Positions 8,424-17,223 of a stretch of 48,003 nt of DNA are shown here, in pieces. The first letter of the stretch is position 1, and each line of letters begins with the position of its first letter. Source of the DNA: Bacteroidia bacterium (lineage in GTDB: Bacteria; Bacteroidota; Bacteroidia; Bacteroidales; Azobacteroidaceae); contig BNYG01000018.1 in NCBI GenBank assembly GCA_026000155.1, positions 1 to 48,003 on the forward strand. Reading direction: 5' to 3'. The notes under the pieces were generated by a model. It was not told the origin of the DNA. It saw only the letters and a list, made by a program, of their open reading frames with translations, and ran no database searches. The position numbers were made by a program, and so were the translations under genes.

Positions 8424-9494
8424 ATGAAGATAGCAATATTAACACTTCCTTTCCATATTAATTATGGAGGAATATTACAAGCATGGGCGCTAAATTCTAT
8501 TCTAAAAAATATGGGGCATCAAGTGTTTTTTATTAAAAACCGTCATAGATCCTCCTTTAGAACAATTTGTCGTTTTATTTTAGGGAGAATCTCTAAAGAA
8601 GAATTTTTAATTTCGATCAATAGACATAAGTATTATAATATATATAAAATGTCTTTTGATAAATTTACACATAATAATTTAAAATTTATTCGTAAATCTG
8701 ACATAAATCAAATGGATGTTGTTATTGTCGGAAGTGATCAAATTTGGCGCAAATATTATTATCCATTAACCGATGCCTTTTTAGCCTTTGCTAAAAAGAA
8801 TAAAATTATCAAACGAATTGCTTATGCTGCTTCATTTGGTGTAAATGAATGGGAATACACAGATAAAGAAACTTCACAAATAATCTCATTAATTGCTCTA
8901 TTTGGCGCCATATCTGTTAGAGAAAAAGATGGAGTAAGAATGTGTAAGGAAAAGCTGTTGAAAACACCGGAGTTTGTATTAGATCCAACTATGTTAATTG
9001 ATGTGTCAGAATATAATATTTTATCGGAAAATATCGAAAAGCGAAATGGAAAATGTTTGTTTTCTTTTGTATTAGATCCAACCGAAGATAAAATAAATAC
9101 ATTAAAAAAAATAAATTCAGAATTACAGGCGACTGTAATAGAATTAAAAATGTGGGACAATGATAATATTTTTGAACATCAGCTTATAACTTATGGAATA
9201 GAATATTGGCTTTCTTGTTTTAGAGATGCAGACTTTGTTTTTACGGATTCATTTCATGGCTGTGTATTTTCAATTTTGTTTAATAAACCGTTTATTGTTT
9301 ATGGAAATAATAGTAGAGGATTATCCCGTTTCATTTCTTTATTGGAAACATTTGATATTCGAGAACGATATATAGCAAAAAGTTCTGAATTGAGTTCTGA
9401 ATTGTTGTATCGTATCATTAATTGGGATGGCATTAATGACCGTTTGAGGGAATTAAAGGACTATTCCATAGAATTTCTAAAAAAAAATTTATAA
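8424..9494 (+). CDS. Polysaccharide pyruvyl transferase family protein
   Basis: The 356-residue protein has the family's opening MKIAILTLPFHINYGGILQA, then VVIVGSDQIWR (about residues 95-105), a central SVREKDGV segment and the C-terminal DSFHGCVFSILFNKPF motif. This is the GT-B-like fold of CsaB/WcaK-type enzymes, which transfer pyruvate from phosphoenolpyruvate to form ketals on sugars, although many locus members act as glycosyltransferase-like enzymes. Its pairing with the F420-dehydrogenase-beta-family gene is a recurrent polysaccharide-locus arrangement. It is separated from its neighbours by 38 and 2 bp, consistent with one operon. Confidence 0.85.
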   Translation: MKIAILTLPFHINYGGILQAWALNSILKNMGHQVFFIKNRHRSSFRTICRFILGRISKEEFLISINRHKYYNIYKMSFDKFTHNNLKFIRKSDINQMDVVIVGSDQIWRKYYYPLTDAFLAFAKKNKIIKRIAYAASFGVNEWEYTDKETSQIISLIALFGAISVREKDGVRMCKEKLLKTPEFVLDPTMLIDVSEYNILSENIEKRNGKCLFSFVLDPTEDKINTLKKINSELQATVIELKMWDNDNIFEHQLITYGIEYWLSCFRDADFVFTDSFHGCVFSILFNKPFIVYGNNSRGLSRFISLLETFDIRERYIAKSSELSSELLYRIINWDGINDRLRELKDYSIEFLKKNL

Positions 9495-9496
9495 AT

Positions 9497-10357
9497 ATGG
9501 TAGAGAATCTACTAATTTCCGTTATTATACCTTTGTACAACAAAGAAGAATCCATACTTAAGACGGTAAATTCTGTTCTAAATCAGACTTATCCTAAGTT
9601 TGAATTATTGATAATTAACGATGGTTCTACAGACAATAGTGTAGCTCAATTAAACAGCATCTCGGATAATAGAGTGTTAATCATCAATCAACCTAATATG
9701 GGTGTATCTGCGGCGAGAAATACAGGAATACAAAAAGCATCGTCTGATTATATTTTATTTTTAGATGCAGATGATATGTTGTTGGATAATGCTTTAACTG
9801 TTCTATCTTCTCTTGTTCTCAAATATCCTAATGCACAAATATATACTTCAGATTTTTATATTGAAAGTGAGATTACTCATCATCTAAACATTTATTGTAA
9901 ATGTTTAGATGAAAGAATAATAAAAAGCAATTATAAAGAGTATTGGTTAAAAAAGTATTGTATCAGAACAGGTAATACTATTTTTAGAAAAGATATTTTA
10001 TATCAGTGTGGGCTTTTTGATGTTGGAATGAACTATTTTGAGGATTTAGCATTTAATATGAGGTTGTTAAACAATTCCGTGGTTGTATATAATCCTTCTC
10101 CCACTTTTGTTTACTCAAAAGAGTTTAGTACCTTATCAAATGGACCTAAAGATTTAACAAAAACATTTGCTTATTACTTGGATTTGAACCATAAATCCTT
10201 TTGGCACAAGATGATATTGGCAATGTGTCTTCATTCTACTATGAGAACTATTTCTTCTGATAGGTATAATAACAGGGATTATAAAGTCTTAAAGAAGAAA
10301 TATATAGCAAATTTAGGCAGCATATTATTGTCACGAATCTTGATAAAATTGCAATAG
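9497..10357 (+). CDS. Family 2 glycosyltransferase
   Basis: The 286-residue cytoplasmic GT-A enzyme opens ISVIIPLYNKEESILKTVNS and has the nucleotide-binding INDGSTDNS segment (about residues 41-49), the GVSAARNTGI motif and the metal-binding DADD at about residues 91-94. A later FEDLAFNMRL supplies the catalytic E-D pair typical of inverting GT2 enzymes. It lacks C-terminal membrane helices, unlike the GtrB-like GT2 at 21873. The gene starts two bases after the pyruvyltransferase stop. The sugar transferred cannot be told from sequence. Confidence 0.87.
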   Translation: MVENLLISVIIPLYNKEESILKTVNSVLNQTYPKFELLIINDGSTDNSVAQLNSISDNRVLIINQPNMGVSAARNTGIQKASSDYILFLDADDMLLDNALTVLSSLVLKYPNAQIYTSDFYIESEITHHLNIYCKCLDERIIKSNYKEYWLKKYCIRTGNTIFRKDILYQCGLFDVGMNYFEDLAFNMRLLNNSVVVYNPSPTFVYSKEFSTLSNGPKDLTKTFAYYLDLNHKSFWHKMILAMCLHSTMRTISSDRYNNRDYKVLKKKYIANLGSILLSRILIKLQ

Positions 10358-10391
10358 AATACTATAAATTATAAATTGTAACAGAAGAATT

Positions 10392-11069
10392 ATGGCAGGT
10401 TTTTTAGCACAACTTTTGTCTTGTCTTGGAGCGTTAAGATATTCATTTTTCACAAATATAAATAAAAATAAATTTGGATATTGTGGCAAGAATGTGACAT
10501 TTCAAGCTCCAAGTGTAAATACAAAATTAAGTAATATGTATATCCATGACAATGTTTCTATATTTGGCTACACGAAATTTATCTTGTATGAAGGCAAATT
10601 TATTGTCAAAAGGAATTGTGTAATAGCAATAGGTCTAACGGTGATTACAGGAAATCATGTTGCGACAGTGGGATTACCTACGATACTACAATGTTCAATG
10701 CATATTAACGACGTTGAAAAAGATGTTATTGTAGAAGAAAGTGTTTGGATAGGTGCGAATGTAACGCTATTGGCAGGTGTCACTATTGGACGAGGGGCTG
10801 TGATTGGTGCCGGTTCAATTGTCAATAAAAGTATTCCTCCTTATGCTGTTGCAGTTGGCGTACCAGCTAAGATTGTCAAAGTAGTATTCAATAAAGACCA
10901 AATTCTGAAACATGAAGAAACAATTTATAAACCAGACGAACGATTGGCGGAGAATGAGTTGAACAGTCTGTTTGAAAAATACTATTTTGATAAAACTCCT
11001 TACGGAGTTGATATGCTTAGTAAAGAGCAGCAACAATTGCTAAAATCAAAAATAGAAATGTTTTTATGA
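10392..11069 (+). CDS. Hexapeptide-repeat acyltransferase
   Basis: The 225-residue protein ends in left-handed beta-helix hexapeptide repeats: VWIGANVTLLAGVTIGRGAV, IGAGSIVNKSIP and AVGVPAKIV (about residues 117-160). This is the pattern of LacA/WcaF/NodL-type sugar O-acetyltransferases. The N-terminus (AQLLSCLGALRY) is like serine-O-acetyltransferase-related LPS enzymes. A histidine in ITGNHV may serve as catalytic base. It probably acetylates a sugar of the repeat unit using acetyl-CoA. It overlaps the next acyltransferase gene by four bases, so two such enzymes are made together. Confidence 0.8.
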   Translation: MAGFLAQLLSCLGALRYSFFTNINKNKFGYCGKNVTFQAPSVNTKLSNMYIHDNVSIFGYTKFILYEGKFIVKRNCVIAIGLTVITGNHVATVGLPTILQCSMHINDVEKDVIVEESVWIGANVTLLAGVTIGRGAVIGAGSIVNKSIPPYAVAVGVPAKIVKVVFNKDQILKHEETIYKPDERLAENELNSLFEKYYFDKTPYGVDMLSKEQQQLLKSKIEMFL

Positions 11070-11656
11070 TTAATTTCTGTAGGAAAATATTTAATAAGCT
11101 TTATTTATTTTTCAATAAAATGAAATTTTCTTTGTTTGGAGTCAAATATGGGAAAAATTTAGTTGTACATGGACATATTGACTTGAAATTAAATCACAAA
11201 GCAGTAGCAAAAATAGGTAATAATTTTTATTCTTCTAATGGAATGTCAATTAATCCTATTTGTCGTAACATAACGGGATCAATAACATTAGCTCCGAACT
11301 CAAAGCTTACAATAGGCGACAATGTTGGAATAAGTTCTACTTGTATTTGGGTACATCAGTCAATTTTTATTGGAAATTATGTTAATATTGGTGCGGATTC
11401 TATTTTGATTGATAGTGATTGTCATTCGTTAAACTATATTTATCGTCAAAATATAAAAGTTGATATTGCCAATAAAATAAATAAAGAAATAATAATTGAA
11501 GACAATGTTCTAATAGGTGCACGGTGTATTATTTTGAAAGGGGTTACTATCGGTGCGCGTTCAATTATAGGGGCAGGTAGCGTTGTAACTAACAGCATTC
11601 CACCAGATTCAATTGCAGCAGGTAATCCAGCCCGTTTAATAAAGTCACTGAAATAA
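11066..11656 (+). CDS. Second hexapeptide-repeat acyltransferase
   Basis: The 196-residue protein has hexapeptide coils in LTIGDNVGIS and NYVNIGADSILIDSDCHSLN, ending with VLIGARCIILKGVTIGARSI, IGAGSVV and AAGNPARLI. The DCHSLN histidine matches the catalytic His of WbbJ/WcaB-type sugar acetyltransferases. It differs clearly from the preceding enzyme, so it is not a recent duplicate. The start overlaps the upstream stop by four bases and its stop overlaps the next start by one, which suggests tight translational coupling with the polymerase gene. Confidence 0.82.
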   Translation: MINFCRKIFNKLYLFFNKMKFSLFGVKYGKNLVVHGHIDLKLNHKAVAKIGNNFYSSNGMSINPICRNITGSITLAPNSKLTIGDNVGISSTCIWVHQSIFIGNYVNIGADSILIDSDCHSLNYIYRQNIKVDIANKINKEIIIEDNVLIGARCIILKGVTIGARSIIGAGSVVTNSIPPDSIAAGNPARLIKSLK

Positions 11657-12873
11657 TGAACTTCAAAAGATATTATCCGATTTTAATTTTATTAATATTC
11701 ACACGATTTTTATCGTTTCATCCTTTTGAATCTAATTTATATGTCTGGTTAGCCGAATTACCGGCATTGCTAAGTATATTATATTATTTCTATCACGAAC
11801 GAAAACGAAAAAATCTAGGGAATTTTTCCAAGGCTGTCTTGTTTATATTTATAAGTATTCTGTTGAGTATGATACCTGCGTATTTATATCACCAACAGTC
11901 TTTTATTTTATCTTTAAATGCCTATAAATATCAAGTATGTTTTTTATTTTATTTTGCTTTACTGTATCTTCGTCCAGATACTCAGAAGCTCATTAAACCG
12001 ATATGTATTATTGCTTTTCTTTTTTGTTCTATTCAATTAATACAACAAGTAACCTATCCTCATTATATATTTTATTTGAGAGGTGATGAAAATAATAGGG
12101 TAGCCGGATCAATAGAAATACGAATGGGGATGTATCGCTATGCATTGTTAGGAATTTATATTGTTATATTAGCTTTCTATTATTTATTATGTAGATGGCT
12201 TGATACTAATATCAAAAAGCATTTGTATATGGCTGTATTCTTTTTTTTAGGCATTTTTGTTTACTCCGAGAGGATAACGTATGTTTTTGTCATTTTTTTG
12301 GCAATAATGGGTCTCTTGCTATTTAAGTATAAAAGGAAGCCACAAAAAAATATGCTATTTTTTTTCGTAATTATGCTTTTCGTTGCAGTGTCTTGGACAA
12401 TGATTTCTGATGCACTTCAATCTACTAAATCACAACAAAAATATTCATCTCTTCAAGAAGATCAATTTAGAAGTGGTGGATATACATTCTTTTCTAATTA
12501 TTGGCCACATTGGAGTACTTATATATGGGGTAATGGAATAGCTTCTAATGAATCTAAGTATGGGGCTGAATTGGATGATTTGATTACAACAAATTTTATT
12601 TTACGAGCTGATTTAGGATTATTTGGGTTGTTCAATGAAAGAGGGATATTATTTGTTCTTGCTATTTTCTATCTATATTATAAACTATTTTGTTCTTGGA
12701 AATATTTACCTAAATATTTAAAACTTACTCTTCTTTTAATGCTTGTAAATATTTTTGTTCGTTCTTCTTTTTTTCATCCCAGTGGAGTAATTTTATTTAT
12801 GATTGTACTATACCTATGTGATGTATCAATAGCAAAAAATAAACAAACGACTAAAATAAGGATACAACAATGA
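11656..12873 (+). CDS. Wzy-like polysaccharide polymerase
   Basis: The 405-residue protein is made mostly of hydrophobic segments (about ten to twelve helices) with one large polar stretch at about residues 250-310. This layout resembles Wzy/O-antigen ligase-type polymerases, which are weakly conserved in sequence. No catalytic motif can be named. Its position in a locus that has a Wzx-like flippase and glycosyltransferases but otherwise no polymerase supports the call. It would join repeat units on the periplasmic face of the inner membrane. The stop overlaps the next start by four bases. Confidence 0.72.
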   Translation: MNFKRYYPILILLIFTRFLSFHPFESNLYVWLAELPALLSILYYFYHERKRKNLGNFSKAVLFIFISILLSMIPAYLYHQQSFILSLNAYKYQVCFLFYFALLYLRPDTQKLIKPICIIAFLFCSIQLIQQVTYPHYIFYLRGDENNRVAGSIEIRMGMYRYALLGIYIVILAFYYLLCRWLDTNIKKHLYMAVFFFLGIFVYSERITYVFVIFLAIMGLLLFKYKRKPQKNMLFFFVIMLFVAVSWTMISDALQSTKSQQKYSSLQEDQFRSGGYTFFSNYWPHWSTYIWGNGIASNESKYGAELDDLITTNFILRADLGLFGLFNERGILFVLAIFYLYYKLFCSWKYLPKYLKLTLLLMLVNIFVRSSFFHPSGVILFMIVLYLCDVSIAKNKQTTKIRIQQ

Positions 12874-13685
12874 GAATATTATTGTTTGGAGGAGGTTTAG
12901 GTAATCAAATTTTTGAATATGCTTTTTATCTCTATTTGAAAGAAAAATTTCCAAATTCAAAGATTTATGGAGTATATCATAAGTTATGGTTGAAAGAGCA
13001 TAACGGTTTAGAAATTAATAAGTATTTTGATGTTAATTTACCTTCTGAATCTTTTAAGACAAATCTTTTAAGTGCTATCTTATTCTTATATAAAAAAATT
13101 TATCCAAAATCAAAATTATTAGACTTAAATCAGAGAAAATGTGTAAATCAAAATGCGATATTTTTTAATGCCTTTAAGTTTGATAAAAATTATTTACCCA
13201 ACAACAATAATTGGTTATTATTTAGAGAATTGAATCTTGATGGAAAAAACAAGGATATTCTTAAACATATTCAAGAATCAAATTCGTTTTTTATTCATGT
13301 TCGGAGAGGAGATTATTTATCACCTAAATATAAAGAAAGATTTAACGGCACATGTTCGCTTAATTATTACAATGAAAGCATTAAGTTGTTAATGAATAAA
13401 GAGAAATGTCCTGTTTTTTATTGTTTTTCAGATGATATGGAGTGGGTGATGGAAAATTTTAATTTAAATAATGCTATCTATATAAATTGGAATTTAGGAG
13501 TGAATAGTGTTATTGATATGTATTTGATGAGTCAATGTAAAGGTGGAATTATTGCAAATAGTACGTTTAGTTATTGGGGAGCAAGTTTAGGAATAGAAAA
13601 AAGAACTGTTATTTATCCGCTTAAATGGATAAATGAACCCGAAAGGAATCCTGATATTTTTCCAAAGGATTGGATTGGTTTATAA
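12870..13685 (+). CDS. Alpha-1,2-fucosyltransferase (GT11)
   Basis: The 271-residue protein is a full-length GT11 enzyme. It has GGGLGNQIFEYAFYLYL at the start, FFIHVRRGDYLSP in the middle (about residues 138-150) and NSTFSYWGASLG near the end (about residues 229-240); these are the three classic motifs of bacterial alpha-1,2-fucosyltransferases. It should transfer fucose from GDP-fucose to a galactose or similar acceptor in the repeat unit. It is a closer match to GT11 than the enzyme at 7528. Together they imply two fucosylation-type steps, or fucose plus a related sugar. Confidence 0.9.
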   Translation: MRILLFGGGLGNQIFEYAFYLYLKEKFPNSKIYGVYHKLWLKEHNGLEINKYFDVNLPSESFKTNLLSAILFLYKKIYPKSKLLDLNQRKCVNQNAIFFNAFKFDKNYLPNNNNWLLFRELNLDGKNKDILKHIQESNSFFIHVRRGDYLSPKYKERFNGTCSLNYYNESIKLLMNKEKCPVFYCFSDDMEWVMENFNLNNAIYINWNLGVNSVIDMYLMSQCKGGIIANSTFSYWGASLGIEKRTVIYPLKWINEPERNPDIFPKDWIGL

Positions 13686-13708
13686 TTGAAATACGAAACA
13701 ATTAGAGA

Positions 13709-14872
13709 ATGAATATTCTTTTCCTAATGAAATACTACCAAGTTGGCGGGCAAGAGACGGTCACCAATGTATTAGCTCATAAGTTCATCGAAGAAGGACA
13801 TAACGTATCCGTCGTTTGTTTTACAGAGCTTTCGCCCATTATGTTAGAGCGGGCTGATAAACAAATTCATTTTTATGGATTGGGCGATTTTAAGGCATCA
13901 AAGAAAAATATTACCTCATTACGTGAAATACTTATCAATGAAAAAATTAATATAATTATTAACCAGTGGGGATTACCATATATTCCGACGAAAGTCGCAA
14001 GTGAGGCAAGCCGTAGTTTAAATATAAAATATATATCTGTTTATCATAATGACCCCGGCACCAATGGTCGATTAAAAGTGATTGAGCAGCAGCTTCATAA
14101 AGAACAATCAGCCATTAAGCGAGGAGTTTTAAAAGTAAAGTGGCAAATCGTTCGCATAATGACAGGAATTTCTATGAATTATGTTTATCGACACAGCGAT
14201 TTTTATGCTTTATTGTCAAAAAGTTTTATAGAATCATTTCGCAAGTTTGCATTTTTAAAGAATGTCTCTAAAGTAAAGGTGATTGCAAATCCGCTTACGA
14301 TAGATTTTAGTGATACCGATGATTTAAAGCAAAGAGAAATTTTATTTGTAGGCAGGTTAGAAAATAACCAAAAACGGGTGGATAGAATATTAGATATATG
14401 GGCTTTATTGTACCGAAAATATCCTAATTGGAAGTTGACTATTGTTGGCGATGGAGAGGATAGAGATATGCTTGAAGAAAAAAGCAGGAAGTTGCAATTA
14501 AAGAATATTGAATTCGCAGGCTACCACAATCCTGTTGAATATTTTAAAAGAGCCTCTATTTTATTACTTACTTCTGATTATGAAGGCTTTGGTTTAGTTA
14601 TCATTGAAGGGATGATTTATGGTGTGGTGCCGGTTGTTTATGGTAGTTATTCGGCAGTATATGATATAATTGATGATACTGTTGATGGTTTAATTATTTC
14701 TAAAGATACAGAAAGTGTCATTCCGGTTAAGATGGCAGAAAAGATAGAGATGCTTATTGATAGTCCGGTGCTTTTAAATCAAATGTCTATCCGCGCAATA
14801 GAAAAGAGTAAGAACTATTCATTGGATAAAATTTATCTTGCGTGGATGTCTATGCTTTTTAATAGGCATTAA
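13709..14872 (+). CDS. Family 4 glycosyltransferase (GT-B)
   Basis: The 387-residue protein starts NILFLMKYYQVGGQETVTNV, the usual GT4 glycine-rich opening. The C-terminal half has FVGRLENNQKRVDRIL, the TIVGDGEDRDMLE loop and SDYEGFGLVIIEGMIYG (about residues 287-303), which holds the E-x7-E motif of retaining GT4 enzymes. It is cytoplasmic or peripherally membrane-bound. It follows the GT11 gene after 23 bp. The donor is not predictable. It is followed by 296 bp without a gene, the largest gap inside the locus. Confidence 0.88.
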   Translation: MNILFLMKYYQVGGQETVTNVLAHKFIEEGHNVSVVCFTELSPIMLERADKQIHFYGLGDFKASKKNITSLREILINEKINIIINQWGLPYIPTKVASEASRSLNIKYISVYHNDPGTNGRLKVIEQQLHKEQSAIKRGVLKVKWQIVRIMTGISMNYVYRHSDFYALLSKSFIESFRKFAFLKNVSKVKVIANPLTIDFSDTDDLKQREILFVGRLENNQKRVDRILDIWALLYRKYPNWKLTIVGDGEDRDMLEEKSRKLQLKNIEFAGYHNPVEYFKRASILLLTSDYEGFGLVIIEGMIYGVVPVVYGSYSAVYDIIDDTVDGLIISKDTESVIPVKMAEKIEMLIDSPVLLNQMSIRAIEKSKNYSLDKIYLAWMSMLFNRH

Positions 14873-15168
14873 AGGAATAAAAATTGAAAAACGGAATTTA
14901 CAGAACAACACACAGGCGGATGTAAATTGGCGAAACATCAACACATTATTTCACCATTGGGGGGCAAGGTATTATTCTACACTCTATCTTTCATACAGCA
15001 AAATCTGTAATTGTTAAGTGATACTCTGCGGGTTGAACTTAATTCTTAATTTGATACAAAATTAATCTTGTTTTTGATATTACAATCTTTCTTCTGTTTG
15101 CAAAAGTAATCACTTTATTTTCTCCCTAAAAATTGAGCAATTCTTAGGGAGGATTATAAGTTTGTGCT
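14873..15168. other. Non-coding gap inside the polysaccharide locus
   Basis: No ORF is supported here. It holds two boxes matching TAnnTTTG on the minus strand (15057-15064 and 15101-15108), which point away from the downstream gene, and the hairpin at 15122-15151. No plus-strand -7 box was found for the WecG/TagA gene. Confidence 0.5.
15122..15151 (+). promoter_or_regulatory. 14-bp hairpin directly upstream of the WecG/TagA gene
   Basis: Arms 15122-15135 and 15138-15151 pair over 14 bp with one mismatch and a 2-nt loop. The hairpin lies 17 bp before the ATG at 15169 and has no T-run after it, so it is more likely an operator or mRNA structure than a terminator. Confidence 0.5.
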
Positions 15169-15924
15169 ATGAGGACACAATTAAAAACATTCAACATCAA
15201 TATATTAGATATCACTCAAAAGGAATTATTGGAATCGCTTAATAATGGGTTTCTAATAACTCCTAATGTTGATCACCTTGTAAAACTCCAAAAAGATAAA
15301 GAATTTTACGAGGTATATCAACAAGCCGATTGGATCGTCTGTGATAGCAAAATTGTTGCTTTAGGATTAAAACTTTTAGGAACACCGATTAAAGAAGTGA
15401 TTCCAGGTTCTTCTTTTTTTCCAGCCTATTGTAACTATCATAAAGATAATAAGGATGTGTGCATCTTTTTATTAGGGGCTGCAGAAGGGGTAGCAGATAA
15501 AGCCAAATTATTAATTAATGAAAGAATTGGTCGGGAGATTATTGTGGGTTCACATTCACCATCTTTTGGTTTTGAAAAGAGTGAAGAGGAATGTAAAAAT
15601 ATTATTGAATTAATAAACAATACGGATGCAACGGTTCTTGTTGTAGGTGTAGGAGCACCTAAACAAGAGAAATGGATTTTTAAATATAAAGATCAATTAC
15701 CTCAGATAAAAGTATTTATGCCACTGGGGGCAACTATTGATTTTGAAGCCGGAAATATAAAAAGAGCACCTAAAAGATTGAGAGATTTGGCTCTTGAATG
15801 GTTGTATCGTATGTTTAAAGATCCTAAAAGGCTTGTGAAACGTTATTTAGTGGATGATCTGCCATTTTTCTATTATTTATTGAAGCAAAAATTCGGATTA
15901 TATAAAGATCCGTTTGAAAAATAA
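15169..15924 (+). CDS. WecG/TagA/CpsF family glycosyltransferase (GT26)
   Basis: The 251-residue protein has the family's landmarks: ITPNVDHLVKLQKDKEF (residues about 27-43), a central VVGVGAPKQEKWIFKYK and the C-terminal DFEAGNIKRAPKRL with LEWLYRMFKDPKRL. These enzymes are membrane-associated and add the second sugar (N-acetylmannosamine(-uronate) or another hexose) to an undecaprenyl-pyrophosphate-linked GlcNAc. In Bacteroidales it is often the last glycosyltransferase of the locus, near the initiating transferase, but no initiating sugar-phosphate transferase is seen here, so that step must be encoded elsewhere. The acyltransferase at 15938 follows closely. Confidence 0.9.
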   Translation: MRTQLKTFNINILDITQKELLESLNNGFLITPNVDHLVKLQKDKEFYEVYQQADWIVCDSKIVALGLKLLGTPIKEVIPGSSFFPAYCNYHKDNKDVCIFLLGAAEGVADKAKLLINERIGREIIVGSHSPSFGFEKSEEECKNIIELINNTDATVLVVGVGAPKQEKWIFKYKDQLPQIKVFMPLGATIDFEAGNIKRAPKRLRDLALEWLYRMFKDPKRLVKRYLVDDLPFFYYLLKQKFGLYKDPFEK

Positions 15925-15937
15925 AACTCAAAAAGAT

Positions 15938-16921
15938 ATGAGATTATCTGTTATTGATTTTCTAAGAGGATATTCCATTTTTACTATTGTGCTTTTTCAT
16001 CTGTTAGGAAGTTTTGAATTGCCGGATGTTTTATCTAATGCAATCAATTTTGGTGGTGCCGGTGTACATGTATTTGTGCTGTGTTCCGGTTTTGGTTTGT
16101 GTTTGTCGCAATTGAACAAACCGTTGAGTTGTGTACAATTTCTCAAAAAACGTTTTCTTAAAGTATATATTCCGTATATCCTCGTTATTTTCCTATCTGC
16201 TTTAATTCCTTTTATTTATACGAATGGAGATAAGCTAATGGCTGTTCTTAGCCATGTATTTTTATTTAGAATGTTTAATGAGCATTTTATGAATTCTTTT
16301 GGGAGTCATTTTTGGTTTGTATCTATGATATTGCAATTTTATATAGTATTTCCTCTCCTATTTGGAATTGTTAATAAATGTAAATTGGGGGGGGGGGTAA
16401 TTTCTGCATTACTAATAAGTTTAGGTTGGGCTACGTTCGTTGGTCTTATGGGAAAATCCGATTTGCGTATATGGAATAGTTTTTTTCTTCAATATTTATG
16501 GGAATTTGTATTAGGAATGGTTCTTGCTATAAAATATTTTCAAAATCAAAGTTTTATGAAAATTCCTCCGATAAAATATCTGATAGTTTTTGCTATAGTG
16601 GGAATATCTTTAGTTGGAATTACCGGCATTAAAGGAGGGGTTTGGAAATTGTATAATGATATACCCTCTTTAGTTGGTTACCTGAGTTTTGCTTTGCTAA
16701 TATATTCATTTGGAATAAAATGGATTAATGAATTTTTTACTTATACTAATAAGTTTTCGTATGAGTGGTATTTGATTCATATTCTAATCTTTTGTTGTGT
16801 TTTTCATTTTACAAAAACAATCCTACCTTCCTATATTAGTGGAAGTTTAGCTTTGATATTGAGTTATGTTTTTGCAATCATTTATCATCAACTCTTAAAA
16901 AAATTATATAATAAGATTTGA
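15938..16921 (+). CDS. Membrane O-acyltransferase (acyltransferase_3) with an internal poly-G tract
   Basis: The protein has about ten hydrophobic segments and the opening RLSVIDFLRGYSIFTIVLFH, whose Arg and His are the usual signature of the acyltransferase_3 family (OafA/WecH type). Such proteins O-acetylate polysaccharide from the inner membrane. ATG 15938 is preferred; an in-frame TTG at 15914 would overlap the previous gene by 11 bases. At 16387-16397 eleven consecutive G encode Gly-Gly-Gly. The frame is open in this sequence, so the gene is ON here. Losing one G puts TAA directly after the tract and would truncate the enzyme at about half its length. Confidence 0.85.
   Translation: MRLSVIDFLRGYSIFTIVLFHLLGSFELPDVLSNAINFGGAGVHVFVLCSGFGLCLSQLNKPLSCVQFLKKRFLKVYIPYILVIFLSALIPFIYTNGDKLMAVLSHVFLFRMFNEHFMNSFGSHFWFVSMILQFYIVFPLLFGIVNKCKLGGGVISALLISLGWATFVGLMGKSDLRIWNSFFLQYLWEFVLGMVLAIKYFQNQSFMKIPPIKYLIVFAIVGISLVGITGIKGGVWKLYNDIPSLVGYLSFALLIYSFGIKWINEFFTYTNKFSYEWYLIHILIFCCVFHFTKTILPSYISGSLALILSYVFAIIYHQLLKKLYNKI
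16387..16397 (+). repeat. Poly-G(11) tract in the acyltransferase gene
   Basis: There are eleven G in a row within an AT-rich gene. The length is confirmed by the reading frame: Leu, three Gly, Val. Confidence 0.9.
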
Positions 16922-16934
16922 CATTTTTTTTATT

Positions 16935-16996
16935 CGGCGCTTCCTGAATAATTTTCATTACATCCTCGTATGGCAATTCTGCCGGCACTTTTTCTT
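16935..16996 (-). pseudogene. Orphan fragment of a diverged topA 3' region
   Basis: These roughly 60 bases align with the 3' part of the intact topA gene (18174-18235) with only about five mismatches. Read on the minus strand they encode KVPAELPYEDVMKIIQEAP, identical to topA except for one Ser-to-Pro change. The remaining mismatches are silent, so the copy diverged under selection as a real topA before it was cut off. It marks the distal edge of the polysaccharide locus. Confidence 0.8.
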
Positions 16997-17164
16997 AATG
17001 CCCTTACTTTGTATTAAAAAGAGCGAAAAATTACCCTTACTTTGTGTATAATCTAATTTTTTAGCCAGGGCCAACCTTAAATAGGTTGACATAACATTCT
17101 ATTCAGTATCCTCAGCTTGACTGACACAGGTCTGATTCGCATCATGGAATCGTTTGTTATCTAT

Positions 17165-17195
17165 TTGGTAATCTCAAAAATATTCTATACTTTTG
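17165..17195 (+). promoter_or_regulatory. Promoter of the ADP-ribosyltransferase cassette
   Basis: TTG at 17165-17167 and TACTTTTG at 17188-17195 are 20 bp apart and lie 28 bp before the ATG at 17224, giving the cassette its own promoter. Confidence 0.6.
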
Positions 17196-17223
17196 ACGAA
17201 TAAATGATAAAAAACTTACAATT

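Noticed and set aside
15016..15115. A possible invertible promoter flanked by AAGTGAT and ATCACTT
   Set aside because: The arms are only 7 bp, which is expected by chance in an AT-rich 100-bp stretch; known Bacteroides invertible promoters have arms near 20 bp.
17001..17045. Direct repeat of CCCTTACTTTGT (two copies)
   Set aside because: It is short and unaccompanied by a transposase or target duplication; probably local duplication near the topA scar.
16931..17223. Transcription terminator for the polysaccharide locus at CAACCT-TAAAT-AGGTTG
   Set aside because: The stem is only 6 bp and no T-run follows, so it cannot be called a terminator.
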